Shown: positions 44,189 through 51,644, counted from the stretch's first letter. The stretch is 60,494 nucleotides of DNA from a bacterium (GCA_029558735.1 JAKQDP010000038.1:1-60494), one strand, 5' to 3'. Notes: generated from the letters alone by a model not told the origin. Made by a program: numbers and translations.

Positions 44189-45598
44189 CTAAGGAATAAC
44201 AAATTCCCAAGCGCCATTGTTGGCAATAATCTCCCTTTCCTCCTCAAACGCCTGCCAGACGTCGGTGTTGATATAATGATAATTGCCAGCTTGATCAATG
44301 GCCACTATCGTTAATCGGGCGCGGGGCGAATATTGTTTCAATTCCAGATAAGCCGGCCAGCCCTTAAACTCAATCGGCTCTTCTTCGACAATCCACGGTG
44401 CCTGGGGGTAATAATGGATCACCACTAACTGGCTGATCTGAGTCTGCTCCTCAAGCCCCCAAAACAATCCGCGCATATCCCAGTCGTCAGCGTCTATAAC
44501 CGCATACGGCTGAGGACCGGTTGCAGTCGACCACCTGCCAAATCTCAATTGGGCCATTGGCGCCTGATAATCGGCCAAAGAAAATTCAATAATGCTGTTG
44601 CCACTGCCGTCATCTTTAATCAGTTGACGATTGGCGCCAAAACTGAATTCCCAATCAGGATTGTCGGGCGGGCCAAGATTGAAATAAACCACCCGCGCCA
44701 AATTGGTGATCACAAACGGCGTGCCGCGAAAATGGTAATTGGCGTCAAAGCCGGTCACCAGATTGGTAATCGGCAAGCCTTCAAATGGATAAACATCCGC
44801 CGAATCCTCGCCCCAACCATGAGGACCGCCAACGCCAACTTCGTAAATCGTCTCGTACAGCAAAAAATCAAATCCCGGCACCAGAAACTCGGCCACTTGG
44901 CGGTCCGGCGGCAGTTCCAAAATCAATCTCAACTGTCCCGAATCATCAGGGTACAAGAATCGGCCGCGGGGCTTATTTGCCTCAGGTGTTACCAGCGACG
45001 AATGGTTGCCGGCCTTATCTCGGCCTTGAACGGCAAAATCATATCCCCCGTTCTCAACCGGCAGAACAAATTGAAACACTCCGCTACTGGCGGCAATCTC
45101 CTGGCTGGTTGGCTGCCAAACTTCGCCAGTCGGCTTAACCCACAGCCGAACTGTCTCTAACCCGCTGCCTTCAATCAAAGAACCACTGGGCGCATCCTGG
45201 GCCTGACTATAACCAATCATTGAAGTCCGGTCATCAGACATCACGCTGGCCGCCTTAACTTGCGGCTGACTGTTGTCAACAATGACGGCGCCGGCATTGG
45301 GCACTTTGATTCGCCAATCCGGCCCAACCACTATCGGCTCAACTGGTAACGAAACTGATTGGTTATTGCTAATATCAACGCCAATTTCCGGTTCACCTGA
45401 ATCTTCCGGCCAATAAAATTGTTCCGGCTGACTGATTGGCTGATAAGAATTGCCAATCGGTTGGGGCAAGTAATCGGATATTGGCTCTTGACCGCCTAAA
45501 AAAGAATCATTAGGTTGATAATAACTCTCTTCCATGGACGACTCAGGGCATCCGCTTAAGCAGATCACTATGCCCGCCATTAACCAATATTTCTTCAT
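44189..45598 (-). CDS. Large lipoprotein of unknown function, behind an SD-masking hairpin
   Basis: 469 residues from the third ATG of ATGATGATG (45598): the AGGGAG at 45610-45605 is then 6 bases away. Lipobox LSGC (MKKYWLMAGIVICLSGC). A disordered Pro/Gln/Ser region (~60) precedes a beta-rich Ig-like domain (WVKPTGEVWQPT... YDFAVQGRDKAGNHS) and further beta domains with Trp/Asp motifs; the end (LTIVAIDQAGNYHYINTD) resembles the Ig pattern again. No catalytic motif. Its leader RNA is described separately. Confidence 0.72.
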   Translation of the reverse strand: MKKYWLMAGIVICLSGCPESSMEESYYQPNDSFLGGQEPISDYLPQPIGNSYQPISQPEQFYWPEDSGEPEIGVDISNNQSVSLPVEPIVVGPDWRIKVPNAGAVIVDNSQPQVKAASVMSDDRTSMIGYSQAQDAPSGSLIEGSGLETVRLWVKPTGEVWQPTSQEIAASSGVFQFVLPVENGGYDFAVQGRDKAGNHSSLVTPEANKPRGRFLYPDDSGQLRLILELPPDRQVAEFLVPGFDFLLYETIYEVGVGGPHGWGEDSADVYPFEGLPITNLVTGFDANYHFRGTPFVITNLARVVYFNLGPPDNPDWEFSFGANRQLIKDDGSGNSIIEFSLADYQAPMAQLRFGRWSTATGPQPYAVIDADDWDMRGLFWGLEEQTQISQLVVIHYYPQAPWIVEEEPIEFKGWPAYLELKQYSPRARLTIVAIDQAGNYHYINTDVWQAFEEEREIIANNGAWEFVIP

Positions 45599-45604
45599 CA
45601 TCAT

Positions 45605-45658
45605 CTCCCTTTCTTTGTGTTTTAGGAGCCCAAAAGCTCCGCCACTAAAGAAAGGGAG
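45605..45658 (-). promoter_or_regulatory. 5'-leader hairpin covering the Shine-Dalgarno
   Basis: On the minus strand CTCCCTTTCTTT (45658-45647) pairs perfectly with AAAGAAAGGGAG (45616-45605), which includes the ribosome-binding site. A bulged A, GTG/CAC and GGAGC/GCTCC extend the stem. Folding should block translation initiation. Confidence 0.75.
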
Positions 45659-45709
45659 CTAATCGACTCCTGAGGCTGACTTGTTTTTAAAGTACTAAAT
45701 TAACCATAT

Positions 45710-45738
45710 ATTTTAGCAAAATATCCTATAATTGTCAA
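45710..45738 (-). promoter_or_regulatory. Promoter of the 469-aa lipoprotein gene
   Basis: Minus strand: TTGACA (45738-45733), 17 bases, TGC-TAAAAT (45715-45710). The leader is then ~105 bases long. Confidence 0.85.
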
Positions 45739-45835
45739 ACTTAAATCTGCTTAAACCCTTAAAGCCACCAACATCAACAACAAAAATAAAAAAATAAATA
45801 TTTAATTTACCTAAACTTAGCGACAATTTAGCTTA

Positions 45836-45864
45836 TAGACAACCACTAATATAAAAGATAAAAT
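45836..45864 (+). promoter_or_regulatory. Promoter of the 296-aa secreted protein
   Basis: TAGACA, 17 bases, TAAAAT. Confidence 0.65.
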
Positions 45865-45923
45865 ACAAATAGCCAAGGGTCGGCATTGTTCTTTATGTTT
45901 CCTTTAAAAAATAACTGAAACAT

Positions 45924-46814
45924 ATGAAAAAAACAATTATCGCTGTTGCCGGTTTAATTGTCTTATTGGGCTTGGCCGACGGAGTCGGCGCTGAAGTCAA
46001 TTCTGTCACCCCCAGCACCAATGACCTTAACCGCACCAGGGGCTGGGCCCATGTCAACCAGCTAAGCGCCGGCATTGGCACGACCAATTTGCAATTTGTC
46101 AGCACCAGAGGCTTTCTAAGCTGTTTTGAATACCGTACTGACGGCGACACCGGCCAGAAAATCAGCGACACTAATTACAATACCAATATTACCGACGGCC
46201 TTTATCCTTATTACTGCGAGAATAACAGCTCCAGCACCCACACCTTTACTGCCAACCATTATGTGGAAGTCAGAATGGTGTTTGGCGCTGAGACTGATGA
46301 GCGCTTTGACTGGACCAGATTTGACGTGATTTATCCACGCAGCGCTTCAATTACTGCCCCCACCTCCAGCGCCGAAGTCTACGACTTGGTCGATTTTACC
46401 GCCTATCTTAACGACGATAACATCGACCCGATTCAATGGACGATTAGGCAGGGCACTTGCGCTGCCGGCACCAACACTGTCTTGGGCAATGTAGACGGTC
46501 ACAATGATGTCGCCATTATTGATACCAGCGATTTATCACATCAGACTTTTTCCTTTACCGCCGATGTCAGCGGTTTGGCGCTAGGCGATTACTGCTTTAT
46601 CTATAACCCGACTGAAGACAGTGGTGAAACCAATATCCGAAAAACTGTTGAATTCAAAGTAATTGACGAGCCGACTCCACCGCCGGTCGGACCAACCAGC
46701 AAAGACGACTGCAAGCAAGACGGCTGGAAAAGCTTTACTAATCCGTCATTTAAGAATCAAGGCCAATGCATCAGCTACTTAATGAGTAACTACCACGCCG
46801 GCAAAAGGGATTAA
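45924..46814 (+). CDS. Secreted protein with a short Cys-rich C-terminal motif
   Basis: 296 residues. Signal peptide KKTIIAVAGLIVLLGLADGVGA, then a beta-rich body with paired cysteines, a PTPPPVGPT linker and a final ~35-residue unit (DDCKQDGWKSFTNPSFKNQGQCISYLMSN), a small motif recurring at the C-termini of exported proteins in Parcubacteria genomes. It has its own promoter and terminator. Function unknown; the final motif may be a sorting or binding element. Confidence 0.72.
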   Translation: MKKTIIAVAGLIVLLGLADGVGAEVNSVTPSTNDLNRTRGWAHVNQLSAGIGTTNLQFVSTRGFLSCFEYRTDGDTGQKISDTNYNTNITDGLYPYYCENNSSSTHTFTANHYVEVRMVFGAETDERFDWTRFDVIYPRSASITAPTSSAEVYDLVDFTAYLNDDNIDPIQWTIRQGTCAAGTNTVLGNVDGHNDVAIIDTSDLSHQTFSFTADVSGLALGDYCFIYNPTEDSGETNIRKTVEFKVIDEPTPPPVGPTSKDDCKQDGWKSFTNPSFKNQGQCISYLMSNYHAGKRD

Positions 46815-46832
46815 TTTCCCAATGATAAAAAT

Positions 46833-46877
46833 AAAATTCTCCGGAGATAGCTCAATAGATATCTTCGGAAATTTTTG
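46833..46877 (+). terminator. Terminator of the secreted-protein gene
   Basis: An imperfect stem AATTCTCCGGAGATA / TATCTTCGGAAATT (with bulges), then TTTTTG. Confidence 0.65.
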
Positions 46878-47117
46878 TTTGATTCTAATAAAAAAACTGC
46901 CGGCCGACAATAAACTGAGTTATCAAATATTTCAATTTAATTGCCCTTGACGGGGCTTCTTTTTTACTTTCTTACTAAATCAATTATCAATACTCCCTTG
47001 TCTAATGTTGGTTTTATCCACCTATACCCCTCTTCTTTGATTGTTTTTATCATATAGGTACTCATTCCCTCATTTTAGAGAAAACCGCCATATGTGTGTG
47101 CACATCATCCTTTAAAT
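46878..47117. other. Intergenic region upstream of the GH17 gene
   Basis: Holds a short GCCC/GGGC hairpin with a T-run at 46942-46965 (weak second terminator). The rest is AT-rich with no recognised element. Confidence 0.5.
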
Positions 47118-47146
47118 TTGACTTTCTATCAAGCAAGAGGTATGAT
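47118..47146 (+). promoter_or_regulatory. Promoter of the GH17-PASTA gene
   Basis: TTGACT, 17 bases, TATGAT; an AGGAG site at 47191-47195 precedes the ATG at 47204 by 8 bases. Confidence 0.85.
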
Positions 47147-47203
47147 TAAATTAGTGTTCTTTGTAAATTGACCAATAAACACAACCAAAAAGGAGTCAGA
47201 AAG

Positions 47204-49096
47204 ATGAGACAGTCTGTTTTGCAGGGGAGTTTAATGAAATTAGTGGTTATTTCCTTGGGAGTGATGTTGATAGGATGTCCTCCCCCCCTGGGTCCAATCA
47301 ATGGCCCCGGCGATCCGACAATTGAGTTTACTCATGTGCCGAAAATCGGTAGTGCTGAGGATTTGGAAGGTCAAGTCTGGCATGTTACTGCGGCTGATCA
47401 CGGTGTAGCTGTTTATATCAAAGTTGGGGTTGGTTGGTGGACAAAACCCTACTGGGATCAACCAGTCTCTTTGATCTATCCCGACGGCAGCTGGCGGTGT
47501 GATATCACTACCGGCGGCTATGATCAACAGGCTACTGAAATAATTGCTTTCTTGATCGAAAGTGATTATGATCCACCTTTGGCCCAAAATATCCAATCCT
47601 TGCCCGAAGAGATCTTTAATCAAGCTCTGAATTGGGTGAAAGTCAACAGAGAACAGAAACCACCGGCTACAGTGGTCGTACCAAATGTAGTCGATTTGAC
47701 CGAATCCGAAGCTCGGCAACTGATCGAGGCCGCCGAGTTGGCAGTCGGTCAGGTTAGCACCGAGTATCACGAAACAGCTTCGGTTAATCAGGTAATCTCC
47801 CAATCGCCTCAGGCCGGAGTGGAACTGGAAATCAATTCTCAAGTTAACTTAACTGTTTCTCTGGGTTCGAAACCACCGGCATATCAAGTTTACGGATTAA
47901 ACTTCGGTCCGTACACCAAGGAAGGCCAAAATCCGGAGCACGGGACAGTGATCCCGAAAGAACAGATCAGGGAATTGTTGGAGATAATCGCTCCTTATAC
48001 TCAGTGGGTACGAACCTTTGGAACTACTCACGGTTTGGAGCATGTTGGACCAATAGCCAATGAGCTTGGCTTGAAGGTGGCAGTCGGTGCTTGGCTGGAC
48101 TCTAATTCGGAGACTAACCAAGAACAGATCGACGGAATGATTGAAATAGCTAATGCCGGTTATGCCGATCTTCTGATCGTTGGCAGCGAAACTCTACTAC
48201 GTGGGGATCTGTCTGCCTCTGAGCTGATAGGTTATATCAATCAAGTTAAATCTCTGGCTCCCGGACTGCCAGTGACTACCGCCGATATCTATGGTAATTT
48301 ACTGAACGAACCGGAAGTAATTGAGGCCGTAGACATAGTCCTAGTCAACTACTATCCGGTTTGGGAAGGGATATCAATAGACTACGCCGTAGCTCACCTT
48401 CACCAACAGCATCAAATGATGCAAGAAGTAGCTGGTGACAAGCAGGTTATAGTCTCAGAGACCGGCTGGCCTAGCCAAGGTGAACCGTTAGGTCAAGCCG
48501 TGCCGTCTAAAGAAAATGCCGCTTTCTACTTTTTGAATTTTGTCTCCTGGGCTCGAGCCGAAAAAGTGGACTACTTCTACTTCGCTGCCTTTAATGAACC
48601 CTGGAAACAAGAATGGGATTGGGGCCCCTACTGGGGCGTCTGGGATCAATTCGGTCAGATGAAACCTGGCATGGAAGCGGTGTTTGAAGACATGACCATA
48701 CTGGATAACTGGAGCGGTCAGGAAATTATCGGTGGTTGCGGTGATCCAGTGATCGAATTCACTTTTGTACCGGATTGTGGCAGCTACGATGACCTCGTCG
48801 GTCAAGTCTGGCATGTTGCTGCGGCTGATCACGGTGTAGCTGTTTATATCAAAGTTGGGGTTGGTTGGTGGACAAAACCCTACTGGAATCAACCAGTCTC
48901 TTTGATCTATCCCGACGGCAGCTGGCGGTGTGATATCACTACCGGCGGCTATGATCAACAGGCCACTGAAATAATTGCTTTCTTGATCGAAAGTGATTAT
49001 GATCCACCTTTGGCCAATGGCGATCAAAATCTGCCGGCCGAGCTAGAACAAAATGCTTTGGTCTGGGTCGAGGTCAAACGAGATCCAGATTCATAA
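47204..49096 (+). CDS. GH17 glucanase-like lipoprotein with PASTA domain and duplicated flanking modules
   Basis: 630 residues from the ATG at 47204; an upstream in-frame TTG/GTG lacks a site. Lipobox LIGC. Domains: module A (residues ~38-128, with VGWWTKPYW and SWRCDITTGGYD), a PASTA domain (~158-223, VPNVVDLTESEARQLIEAAEL), a GH17 barrel (~228-502), module A' (~516-605). GH17 acids: Glu329 in VGSETL and Glu419 in VSETGWPSQ, matching the expected acid/base and nucleophile; the first motif is normally GNE, so S for N is odd. GH17 enzymes cut or extend beta-1,3-glucans. The flanking modules are probably carbohydrate-binding (inference). Modules A and A' share almost identical DNA. Confidence 0.82.
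   Translation: MRQSVLQGSLMKLVVISLGVMLIGCPPPLGPINGPGDPTIEFTHVPKIGSAEDLEGQVWHVTAADHGVAVYIKVGVGWWTKPYWDQPVSLIYPDGSWRCDITTGGYDQQATEIIAFLIESDYDPPLAQNIQSLPEEIFNQALNWVKVNREQKPPATVVVPNVVDLTESEARQLIEAAELAVGQVSTEYHETASVNQVISQSPQAGVELEINSQVNLTVSLGSKPPAYQVYGLNFGPYTKEGQNPEHGTVIPKEQIRELLEIIAPYTQWVRTFGTTHGLEHVGPIANELGLKVAVGAWLDSNSETNQEQIDGMIEIANAGYADLLIVGSETLLRGDLSASELIGYINQVKSLAPGLPVTTADIYGNLLNEPEVIEAVDIVLVNYYPVWEGISIDYAVAHLHQQHQMMQEVAGDKQVIVSETGWPSQGEPLGQAVPSKENAAFYFLNFVSWARAEKVDYFYFAAFNEPWKQEWDWGPYWGVWDQFGQMKPGMEAVFEDMTILDNWSGQEIIGGCGDPVIEFTFVPDCGSYDDLVGQVWHVAAADHGVAVYIKVGVGWWTKPYWNQPVSLIYPDGSWRCDITTGGYDQQATEIIAFLIESDYDPPLANGDQNLPAELEQNALVWVEVKRDPDS
47369..47584 (+). repeat. 216-bp direct repeat, copy 1
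   Basis: 213 of 216 bases match copy 2 at 48800-49015; the three differences are single bases. Confidence 0.95.
48800..49015 (+). repeat. 216-bp direct repeat, copy 2
   Basis: See copy 1. Two of the three differences change the residue (T to A, D to N), and one is silent. Confidence 0.95.
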
Positions 49097-49129
49097 TAGA
49101 AAAAATTGGTTTGTTTACTCAAGCGGCTT

Positions 49130-49148
49130 CTCCGGAAGTCGCTTTTTT
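49130..49148 (+). terminator. Terminator of the GH17 gene
   Basis: AAGCG-g-CTTC pairs with GAAG-t-CGCTT, then TTTT. Confidence 0.75.
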
Positions 49149-49223
49149 AGTTGGAGTGATCAAATCGAACAAAAATGGTGATTAACTCCATTTTCACAGA
49201 AACAAGGTTTAGCCCTTTTATTT

Positions 49224-49348
49224 TTTAAAACAAACAAAATAGGACTTGTCGATTGGCAAATCCGAAACAAACTGAATGAAGAAACAATTACAACCATCTA
49301 TCTTCCCCTTTCTCGCAATCTTCTCAGAATCTTCTTTCTTCTTCTTCC
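49224..49348 (-). pseudogene. Possible C-terminal remnant of the interrupted ATPase
   Basis: A 42-codon open stretch runs up to the IS end (SEKIARKGKIDGCNCFFIQF... YFVCFKK, then TAA). It may be the tail of the ATPase gene interrupted by the IS3 element, but no motif proves it. Confidence 0.25.
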
Positions 49349-49401
49349 TGGCAGGTACCCCTTTTTTAAGACAAAGTTTCTACATTTCTGTTAATAAACT
49401 T

Positions 49402-50190
49402 TTATATTTCATATTGCCCGGCGAAAGCATTAGGCGCCATATTAAGCGAAGTGTGAATTCGCTCTTGATTGTAGTAATAGATTTGTTGATAAATTAAGAC
49501 CATCAGTTCCCCTAGTAATTGAAGGCGACCAGGATCACCTAATTCAACCTTAAATTGAGAACAGAATGATTCTTGGTAGCCATTCTCTCAAGGGCAACCT
49601 TTACCGGCCATGGAGGGAGTAATACCAACCTGTTTGAGTAGATTTTGATAATCTCGGGAGCAATACTCTCTACCATGATCGGAGTGAATAATTTCAAGAC
49701 GACCGTAATGAGCCAAAGCCGATAGTAGGGAGGTAATAACTAGATGTCGATCATGATTTTTGGAAATAGCCAGACCAACAATACGTCTAGTGAATAGATC
49801 AATAATGGTGGCTACATACAACCAAGCTCCATCAAACCAAAGAATAGGTAAAGTCTGAAGCCCAGATGTGATTAGGGTAGCTTGGAGTATTGGTAAGTGG
49901 TAGATTAGGATGGTCTACTGCTCCCACGGCTTTGTTTGGCTGTTTTCTGCCTCTTCGGCGATAGGGTTTAAGGTTGTAGAGTTTCATTACTCGAAGAACT
50001 CTCTTTTTGTTTAACTTTTAATGTCCGGCTAATCATTTGTGACCATAGGCCGGATGTTTACGGAGAGCTTCTTCGATCATGATCTTAACCTTCTCGTCTT
50101 TTTGGGGTTGTTTAGCTTGATAGTAGAGATTGGAACGGGATAGACTCAACAGACCAACCTGATTGGTTTTATTGCCCTGATACCTCATGA
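49402..50190 (-). pseudogene. IS3 OrfB integrase, inactivated
   Basis: DDE integrase fragments in order: KTNQVGLLSLSRSNLYYQ, EEALRKHPAYGHK, then TGA where a CGA (Arg) is expected, RVMKLYNLKPYRRRG, HIWASDFTY, a small deletion/frameshift, GAWLYVATIIDLFTRRIVG, IHSDHGREYCS, then TGA where Trp is expected in KGCP-(W)-ENGYQESF, and NQERIHTSLNMAPN. Two TGA, a TAA and a frameshift show it is dead. Entry would have been by -1 frameshifting at A-AAA-AAC (50203-50197) at the end of orfA. Confidence 0.85.
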
Positions 50191-50448
50191 TTAACTGTTT
50201 TTTGGGGCTCGTTTGAGTTCCATGGTAACTTCACCGAGCATTTCCTTGAGAGTCTGATTTTCTTTCTTTAAACGAGAATATTCCAATAGGCTGGGTTGAT
50301 TACTAATACCTTTAGAAAACCAAGGGTAGATAGTGCGATTACTGATTCCGTGATCAGAAGCGGCCTGACTAATACTTACTCCTTCATTTTTAATACGATT
50401 GATAATTTGTTCTTTAACTTCTTTAGAGATTTTATTTGTCTTTTTCAT
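50191..50448 (-). CDS. IS3 transposase OrfA
   Basis: 85 residues. Helix-turn-helix (EGVSISQAASDHGISNRTIYPWF) and leucine-zipper-like tail (EYSRLKKENQTLKEMLGEVTMELKR) as in IS3 OrfA. It ends in a slippery A-AAA-AAC. Intact, but the element cannot move without OrfB. Confidence 0.88.
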   Translation of the reverse strand: MKKTNKISKEVKEQIINRIKNEGVSISQAASDHGISNRTIYPWFSKGISNQPSLLEYSRLKKENQTLKEMLGEVTMELKRAPKNS

Positions 50449-50459
50449 ATGCCCCTATT

Positions 50460-50738
50460 TTAACTTAATTGACATAGAATGTTTGTCTTACATTTGGGGT
50501 ACCTTGCAATAGGATTTTGGAAATCTTGAAAATCACTTATGTCAAGTTTGTTTTGTACAGAGTAACTATTTAATATTAGATAGTTTATTACCTCCAATAA
50601 AGTTGTTTTTCCATTCCCATTTTCACCAATCAAAATATTTAAACCGCTTCCTTTTTCTCCATTTGGAATCGCTAAATCTTCAAAGGTTTTATCTCCGAAA
50701 CATTTGAAATTTTTTATTTGTAAAGTTTTTATAAACAT
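50460..50738 (-). pseudogene. AAA/SMC-like ATPase N-terminus cut by the IS3 element
   Basis: Starts at the ATG at 50738 (MFIKTLQIKNFKCFGDKTFEDL). Walker A GENGNGKTTLLEVINYL is intact, as in OLD/RecF-type AAA ATPases. Native sequence ends at the IS (50508); the last ~15 residues are IS-encoded. The rest of the ATPase is missing, except perhaps the fragment at 49224-49348. Confidence 0.75.
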
Positions 50739-50773
50739 ATTTAAAAATTCAAAATTTCCCAACCTTTGAAAGA

Positions 50774-51036
50774 TTGATCAATAGAAGAAAATTATTAAGA
50801 GACAGAGCTCTATCATATAAAGGCGGGAAATGCGAGCTTTGTGGATACGATAAATGTCAACAGGCATTAGAATTTCATCACCTAGAATTAACCAGGAAAG
50901 ACTTCGGTATTTCGGCAAAGGGATTTGCCAGATCCTGGAAAAAATCATAAAGGAATTGGATAAATGCATATTGGTTTGCGCCAACTGCCATCGGGAAATC
51001 CACAGTAAAGCCCAAACAATAAAAAAAGAGGCCTAA
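50774..51036 (+). pseudogene. HNH endonuclease with a single-base frameshift
   Basis: Frame 1: RRKLLRDRALSYKGGKCELC, then YDKCQQALEFHHLELTRK... FARSW. Frame 2, after A6 at 50939-50944: KIIKELDKCILVCANCHREIH. Together these give the CxxC, HH and CxxCHxxxH zinc-finger HNH layout of free-standing HNH nucleases. One more A in that run would restore one frame. No clear start codon or ribosome site precedes it, so the N-terminus is also uncertain. Confidence 0.75.
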
Positions 51037-51048
51037 ACCTCTTTTTTT
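51021..51048 (+). terminator. Rho-independent terminator
   Basis: AAAAAAAGAGG pairs with CCTCTTTTTTT. Confidence 0.85.
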
Positions 51049-51053
51049 ATCTA

Positions 51054-51069
51054 GCTCCGCGAACTGGAT
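51054..51069 (-). other. Copy of the tRNA-Asn 3' end
   Basis: GCTCCGCGAACTGGAT is identical to 51276-51291, the acceptor and part of the T arm of tRNA-Asn. Such copies often mark an attachment site of an inserted element. Confidence 0.6.
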
Positions 51070-51240
51070 ATTTATCCTTCACCGCTCCGACGGTGAAGGT
51101 CGCCTTCCAGTCAAGACGGCTTCCGCCGTCTTGCCTTCAGGCCGGCCCTCGCGGTCCGTCTCGTCAAATTACTCGCCGGACATCGCTCCGGGCTTCGAAT
51201 CCAGACGCAAGCCAAGCAGTTGGCTTGCTTTCGCTTTTCA
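51070..51240. repeat. GC-rich cluster of perfect hairpins
   Basis: Contains CCTTCACCG/CGGTGAAGG, CAAGACGGC/GCCGTCTTG and GCAAGCCAA/TTGGCTTGC, each with a 4-6-base loop. No ORF of note. Confidence 0.7.
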
Positions 51241-51275
51241 AATAAAAAATACGCCAAAAGGCGTATTTTTTATTT
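51240..51275. terminator. Bidirectional terminator after the tRNA
   Basis: A 16-bp perfect stem (AAATAAAAAATACGCC / GGCGTATTTTTTATTT) around AAAA. Confidence 0.9.
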
Positions 51276-51276
51276 G

Positions 51277-51616
51277 CTCCGCGAACTGGATTCGAACCAG
51301 TAACCTACCGGTTACACTTGTCTTTAATTTTCATTAAAGTGTGGACTATATCATTACCATAACCCCTGCTTCCCGAAAAAATCGAGAATGACAGATGCCT
51401 TAGGTATCGGGCGCTTCGCCCCGATCCCGAGTACTCGGGATCGGGACTACTCCCATATGGGATAGTCTCTGCACGTTTCTCCGCCGAGGCGGAGACTTCG
51501 CTCAGGATCACCATTTTAAAGGCTTCCCTGAATTCACCCGATTTACATTCCGAGGTTTCCCCCGAAAGCTGCGTATTTGTTCACAGCCGGTTGCTCTACC
51601 ATTGAGCTATCGCGGA
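51277..51616 (-). tRNA. tRNA-Asn(GUU) split by a group I intron
   Basis: Exon 1 is 51616-51583 (34 nt) and exon 2 is 51314-51277 (38 nt). Joined, they give 72 nt: acceptor TCCGCGA/TCGCGGA, D arm GCTC/GAGC, anticodon stem ACCGG/CCGGT with loop CTGTTAA (anticodon GTT), T arm ACTGG-TTCGAAT-CCAGT. CCA is not encoded. It is read from a consensus promoter upstream. Splicing is needed before the anticodon exists. Confidence 0.9.
51315..51582 (-). ncRNA. Group I intron in the tRNA-Asn anticodon loop
   Basis: 268 nt, starting after U of exon 1 and ending in G. P1: exon GCUGU pairs with GCAGC (51572-51568) with the U-G wobble at the cut site. The four core elements are in order: P (51535-51521, GAATTCAGGGAAGCC), Q (51509-51496, GATCCTGAGCGAAG), R (51472-51462, GCAGAGACTAT), S (51352-51343, GATATAGTCC). 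TCAGG in P pairs with CCTGA in Q (P4), GACTA in R pairs with TAGTC in S (P7). No ORF inside. Confidence 0.9.
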
Positions 51617-51644
51617 ATATTGTTGAGTTGTGAAAAAGAACGTT

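Larger units (their letters stand above)
45659..45923. other. Intergenic region between divergent genes
   Basis: 265 bases with the two promoters listed separately and an AT-rich middle (45760-45830) in which I see nothing else. Confidence 0.6.
49349..50508 (-). mobile_element. Decayed IS3-family insertion sequence
   Basis: ~1160 bp. Ends start with TG: left (minus) TGCAAGGTACCCC... and right (plus) TGGCAGGTACCCC..., both continuing to TAAGACAAA and T-C-T-A. No 3-bp target duplication flanks it (TCC versus ATA), so the insertion site has since changed. It carries orfA and a ruined orfB. Confidence 0.85.

Noticed and set aside
47086-47100. CRP-like site in ATGTGTGTGCACAT upstream of the GH17 gene
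   Set aside because: The symmetry is only partial and no CRP-type regulator is seen in the window.
49346-50511. Target-site duplication of the IS3 element
   Set aside because: The 3-base flanks are TCC and ATA and do not match.
51305-51514. 69-codon frame inside the tRNA intron as a homing endonuclease
   Set aside because: It has no recognisable motif and covers the conserved group I core. The intron has no convincing ORF.
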